The position numbers were made by a program, and so were the translations under genes. The notes under the pieces are model-generated. The model was not told the origin of the DNA, did no database searches, and was given only the letters and a program-made list of their open reading frames with translations. From the NCBI RefSeq assembly GCF_015062615.1, contig NZ_SUUH01000007.1, forward strand, positions 72,353-136,352: DNA of 64,000 bases. Reading direction: 5' to 3'. How positions within the stretch are numbered: the first letter of the stretch is position 1; every line of letters begins with the position of its first letter. Positions 61,764 to 64,000 of the stretch are shown here, piece after piece. The DNA comes from Denitrobacterium detoxificans (GTDB lineage Bacteria; Actinomycetota; Coriobacteriia; Coriobacteriales; Eggerthellaceae).

Positions 61764-62022
61764 GGTTCTTTACGCTGATTCTTTCTTTGATGAGCTTATC
61801 CAAGTCGAAAGCAGCCGCGTACGCGACAACATCATCGATGCAACTGCGCTGCTCGCCCAAATTCCTGAGATGGGTTCGGCAAATCTTCCATCTTCCATTG
61901 TCCTGAAATATGGTACCGACGTTCGCAAACTCGTCGTTTCTCCCTTTTTGGTGCTTTACAAGCTTCTTCCCAATGAGCGCGTTTTGGTTATTGGCGTTAT
62001 GCATTATCGAGCCGCATTCTAG
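61756..62022 (+). CDS. RelE/ParE-family toxin
   Basis: An 88-aa toxin of the RelE/ParE superfamily, partner of the preceding antitoxin. It has the helix-helix N-terminus (YADSFFDELIQVESSRVRDN) and the beta-sheet segment YGTDVRKLVVSPFLVLYKLL, then RVLVIGVMHYRAAF, the usual C-terminal basic/aromatic strand. RelE relatives cleave ribosome-bound mRNA, while ParE relatives poison gyrase; the sequence alone does not decide. It starts with GTG within the antitoxin gene. The pair sits just after tRNA-Thr, a typical landing region, but no integrase or repeat is seen. Confidence 0.88.
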   Translation: MAEVLYADSFFDELIQVESSRVRDNIIDATALLAQIPEMGSANLPSSIVLKYGTDVRKLVVSPFLVLYKLLPNERVLVIGVMHYRAAF

Positions 62023-62213
62023 CGGCCCGCGTGCAGGGCGATTTATCCTCTTTATCTCACTATTGGAATGCGGGATTTTAACGAGGGCGTTTCCATAATT
62101 GACCTGCGATTTAAGTCGGAATCGGACACGCATTTCTACCTATAACCTAAATCGCCCCGTGTGTGTGCGAAAATGGGAGACCTCGTACGGTTGATTCGTG
62201 ATGCGAAGGAGCG

Positions 62214-62723
62214 ATGTTGTTGGCAAGGAAGTTGGAGAGCAGGCGGGTCGCATTGCGCTGGCTTGCCGTTGTCCTTTGGGCGATCTTCATCTTCTTCATG
62301 TCGAGCCGCGATGCCACGCAGCTTTCCGAAGGGTTCTTCGAGCAGGCGAAACAGCTGCTCGCTGCGGTGCTGAACGCCTTGCTTGGCTACCACGAGGACC
62401 CCGTTTCGCCCTTCTGCCATTTTTGCGAGTACACGGTGCTGGGCGCTCTTCTGGCTAATGCCCTGCGGGCCCACATGCGAAGCCTGCGTACTGCCTGCCT
62501 TGCGGGCGTCGCCATTGCCAGTGCCTACGGCATCACCGACGAGGTCCATCAGCTTTTCGTGCCCGGACGCTTTTGCGACCCCGCCGATTGGGTGGTCGAT
62601 ATCTGCGGAGCGGTATTGGGCGCTCTAGTTCTCTACCTTGTCGTTCGTTTTCGCCACGGAGCGTCATGCGACCGTGGCCGACAAGACACGCATGACGCTG
62701 CACTGGGCTCGGAGCTGCGGTAA
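62214..62723 (+). CDS. VanZ-like family membrane protein
   Basis: A 169-aa membrane protein with four hydrophobic helices. The VanZ-family signature is present: WAIFIFFMSSRDATQLSEGF near the N-terminus, HFCEYTVLGALLANAL, and the conserved loop ITDEVHQLFVPGRFCDPADW followed by VVDICGAVLGAL. VanZ relatives are linked to low-level teicoplanin resistance and envelope functions, but the molecular role is unknown. The ATG is right after GAAGGAGCG. It is probably monocistronic. Confidence 0.9.
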   Translation: MLLARKLESRRVALRWLAVVLWAIFIFFMSSRDATQLSEGFFEQAKQLLAAVLNALLGYHEDPVSPFCHFCEYTVLGALLANALRAHMRSLRTACLAGVAIASAYGITDEVHQLFVPGRFCDPADWVVDICGAVLGALVLYLVVRFRHGASCDRGRQDTHDAALGSELR

Positions 62724-62860
62724 TCGCATGCTTTGGGTTGCAATCCGGCTATCCCGCTGATTCTTGGGCAACCGACCGCCAGCCCCTGGAACCGCAAGCT
62801 AGTTCTGCGGGGCCAGCTTTTTCGCGTACTGCTTGGCTTGTAGCAGCCAGGCCGTACGTT

Positions 62861-62889
62861 TTGTCGTGGTCGCGCTTTGGGGGTATCAT
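62861..62889 (+). promoter_or_regulatory. Ferritin promoter
   Basis: TTGTCG (62861-62866), 17 bp, TATCAT (62884-62889); leader about 60 nt. Confidence 0.6.
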
Positions 62890-62953
62890 CGATCTTGGAC
62901 CTTCGATGAGGGAAAGCGTCCAGTCTATTTCGTGTTCGCCGAAAGGAGCACAC

Positions 62954-63475
62954 ATGGATCCAAAGGTGTACGAACTAATCAACGACCAAATCAACAAGGA
63001 GCTTTACTCCGGGTATTTGTACCTTACCTTCGCAGATTTCTACGAAGCGGAAGGCCTGAAGGGCTTTGCCAACTGGTACATGATTCAGGCGCAGGAAGAG
63101 CGTGACCACGCCCTGATCTTCCGCAAGTATCTGCTGGACAGCGACTGTCCGGTGAAGATGAAGGCCATCGACGAGCCCGATAAAACCTTCGAGGCGGGCG
63201 ACCACATGGGCCCGCTGGAGGCTGCGCTGGTGCATGAGAAGTACGTGACGAGCCTGATCAACGACATTTACGCTGCAGCCTATGACGCTCATGACTTCCG
63301 TACCATGAATTTCTTGAACTGGTTTGTGGACGAGCAGCTGGAAGAAGAGGCCAATGCTAGCGAAATGATTTCGAACATGCAGCTGTTCGGGGGCGACCCG
63401 AAGGGGCTGTACGACCTTGATCGCGAGTATCTGGCACGTGTCTACAATGTGCCTTCGCCCTTGGCAGCTGAATAG
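62954..63475 (+). CDS. Ferritin
   Basis: A 173-aa non-haem bacterial ferritin forming an iron-storage 24-mer. The diiron ferroxidase ligands are visible: Glu in NDQINKELYSGYLYL, Glu/His in MIQAQEERDHALIF, and Glu residues in LVHEKYVTSLINDI and WFVDEQLEEEANASEM. No bacterioferritin haem methionine is evident. Start at 62954 follows GAAAGGAG; the longer frame from 62738 runs through the promoter. It stores iron and limits peroxide damage, fitting the nearby peroxidase and cluster-binding genes only in general terms. Confidence 0.96.
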   Translation: MDPKVYELINDQINKELYSGYLYLTFADFYEAEGLKGFANWYMIQAQEERDHALIFRKYLLDSDCPVKMKAIDEPDKTFEAGDHMGPLEAALVHEKYVTSLINDIYAAAYDAHDFRTMNFLNWFVDEQLEEEANASEMISNMQLFGGDPKGLYDLDREYLARVYNVPSPLAAE

Positions 63476-63493
63476 TTGACGACCCAAAATGTA

Positions 63494-63526
63494 GGCTGGC
63501 GGGGAAGACTCTCCGCCAGCCTTTTT
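63494..63526 (+). terminator. Intrinsic terminator of the ferritin gene
   Basis: GGCTGGCGG pairs with CCGCCAGCC (10-nt loop), followed by TTTTT. Confidence 0.93.
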
Positions 63527-63560
63527 CATTCCGCATGATAGCGGTTCCCTTGTTCGCGTC

Positions 63561-63953
63561 CTAATCCTGTACGAAGTCCTCGCGGTATGGCGTGAACGTG
63601 TCGAGCAAGATACCAGGCTCCAAGCAAACGCAGCCATGAACGATACCATCGCGCTTGAGCATGGTGTCGCCAGCCTTCACTACGTGCTTTTCTCCGTCGA
63701 TTTCGAATTCGAACTTCCCACTTACCACATAGGTAATCTGCGTGTGCGGATGGCTGTGCAACGCTCCCACGCCCGTGCGATGCCCCACGACCCGGCGAGC
63801 GGAACCCAACCGCAGCAGGGCGGACAGCGAAGCGCCTCCGCTCGTGCGACGGCTCCCAATCGGCCCCAGGTCCCCAAGAGGTCCTGCACGGATGGGACGG
63901 CTGTGGCGCAACCACCAGTTGTTGGGCCGGCCCGCGTCCCCCTGCGGGGGCAC
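63561..63953 (-). CDS. Cupin-domain protein with 5' end inside repeat element D
   Basis: The last 75 or so residues form a single-domain cupin: metal-site motif 1 in LHSHPHTQITYVVSGKFEFE, motif 2 in GDTMLKRDGIVHGCVCLEPG, and the common end LLDTFTPYREDF. Relatives have about 25-35 more residues of ordinary sequence before motif 1. Here the frame upstream of about 63800 is instead translated repeat-element DNA, so the true N-terminus seems to be lost or replaced. A GTG at 63788 is a possible short start. It may be a truncated, non-functional gene. Function of related cupins is unknown (sugar or small-molecule binding). Confidence 0.6.
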   Translation of the reverse strand: MPPQGDAGRPNNWWLRHSRPIRAGPLGDLGPIGSRRTSGGASLSALLRLGSARRVVGHRTGVGALHSHPHTQITYVVSGKFEFEIDGEKHVVKAGDTMLKRDGIVHGCVCLEPGILLDTFTPYREDFVQD

Positions 63954-64000
63954 TCTGAAAGCAAACCAGAAACGCGCTATGCCCGGGGCTTCCGGAGGCG
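63800..64000 (-). repeat. Compound palindromic element, copy D (minus strand, cut by window edge)
   Basis: Read on the minus strand from 64000, it has CCCCGGGC, TAGCGCGTTT, TTTGCTTTCAG and GTGCCCCCGC in the same order as copy B (CCCCGGGT, CAGCGCGTTTT, TTTGCTTTCGCAG, GTGCCCCCG). The other arms of the outer and inner helices lie beyond the window. Downstream on this strand is a degenerate hairpin-unit stretch, then the cupin coding sequence. Confidence 0.65.

Noticed and set aside
61278..62022. Integrative element at tRNA-Thr carrying the toxin-antitoxin pair
   Set aside because: No integrase and no repeat of the tRNA 3' end were found downstream; a terminator directly follows the tRNA.

Overview
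The window reads as chromosomal DNA of a GC-rich (about 60%) anaerobic actinobacterium of class Coriobacteriia, most likely family Eggerthellaceae. This rests on content rather than any marker search: arginine deiminase catabolism, several Tat-exported flavin reductases each beside a multi-membrane-segment LuxR regulator, a type III glutamine synthetase, and large secreted proteins ending in Trp/Tyr-rich 'LYNPN...HHYT...EGIGWY' repeats. There is no rRNA, no convincing prophage, no insertion sequence with a transposase and no CRISPR array. There is one tRNA, Thr(CGT).

Layout. 1-3.3 kb: 3' end of arcA, arcD and an aminotransferase (arginine use). 3.5-13.2 kb: housekeeping genes (M20 dipeptidase, MoaE-like protein, rlmH, LCP protein, lysA-hom, zinc-ribbon membrane protein, glycosyltransferase). 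13.3-19.9 kb: flavin reductase/LuxR module 1 (divergent), an MFS exporter and an NSS symporter. 20.6-24.2 kb: glutathione peroxidase and a sensor-phosphatase-kinase fusion. 24.6-36.1 kb: two giant secreted proteins, a subtilase/LRR protein with a one-base frameshift and an Ig-like-repeat protein, sharing C-terminal repeats. 36.8-40.2 kb: module 2 (divergent). 40.4-44 kb: mnmA with its cysteine desulfurase, and rplM-rpsI. 44-45 kb: a decay zone (orphan antitoxin, methyltransferase pseudogene). 45.6-48.5 kb: a fourth LuxR regulator with an exported amidohydrolase. 48.8-50.9 kb: type III glutamine synthetase. 51.9-55.4 kb: module 3 (co-directional). 55.5-64 kb: a YitT-like membrane protein with a Cys-rich partner, GH25 lysozyme, htpG, ArsR/NifX-like operon, tRNA-Thr, toxin-antitoxin pair, VanZ-like protein, ferritin and a cupin whose 5' end lies in a repeat.

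The most unusual signal is non-coding. Four intergenic regions (19.87-20.5, 36.18-36.83, 59.72-60.26 and the right edge from about 63.8 kb on the minus strand) hold copies of one compound element. Three complete cores of about 260-305 bp are built from an outer helix of about 30 bp, a middle hairpin and an inner 18-22 bp hairpin. The paired arms differ between copies yet stay complementary within each copy, while the short segments between them are conserved. Each complete core is followed by 3-6 tandem hairpin units (period about 53 bp) whose stems also change in a compensatory way. That is the signature of a structure under selection, and I do not recognise it as a described family.

The second theme is environmental respiration. 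Three Tat-lipoprotein flavin reductases with LuxR partners, plus the LuxR/amidohydrolase pair, suggest a set of separately switched extracytoplasmic substrate-processing systems. Two of the modules carry tandem G-rich 8-9-mers upstream of the reductase gene that could be regulator sites.
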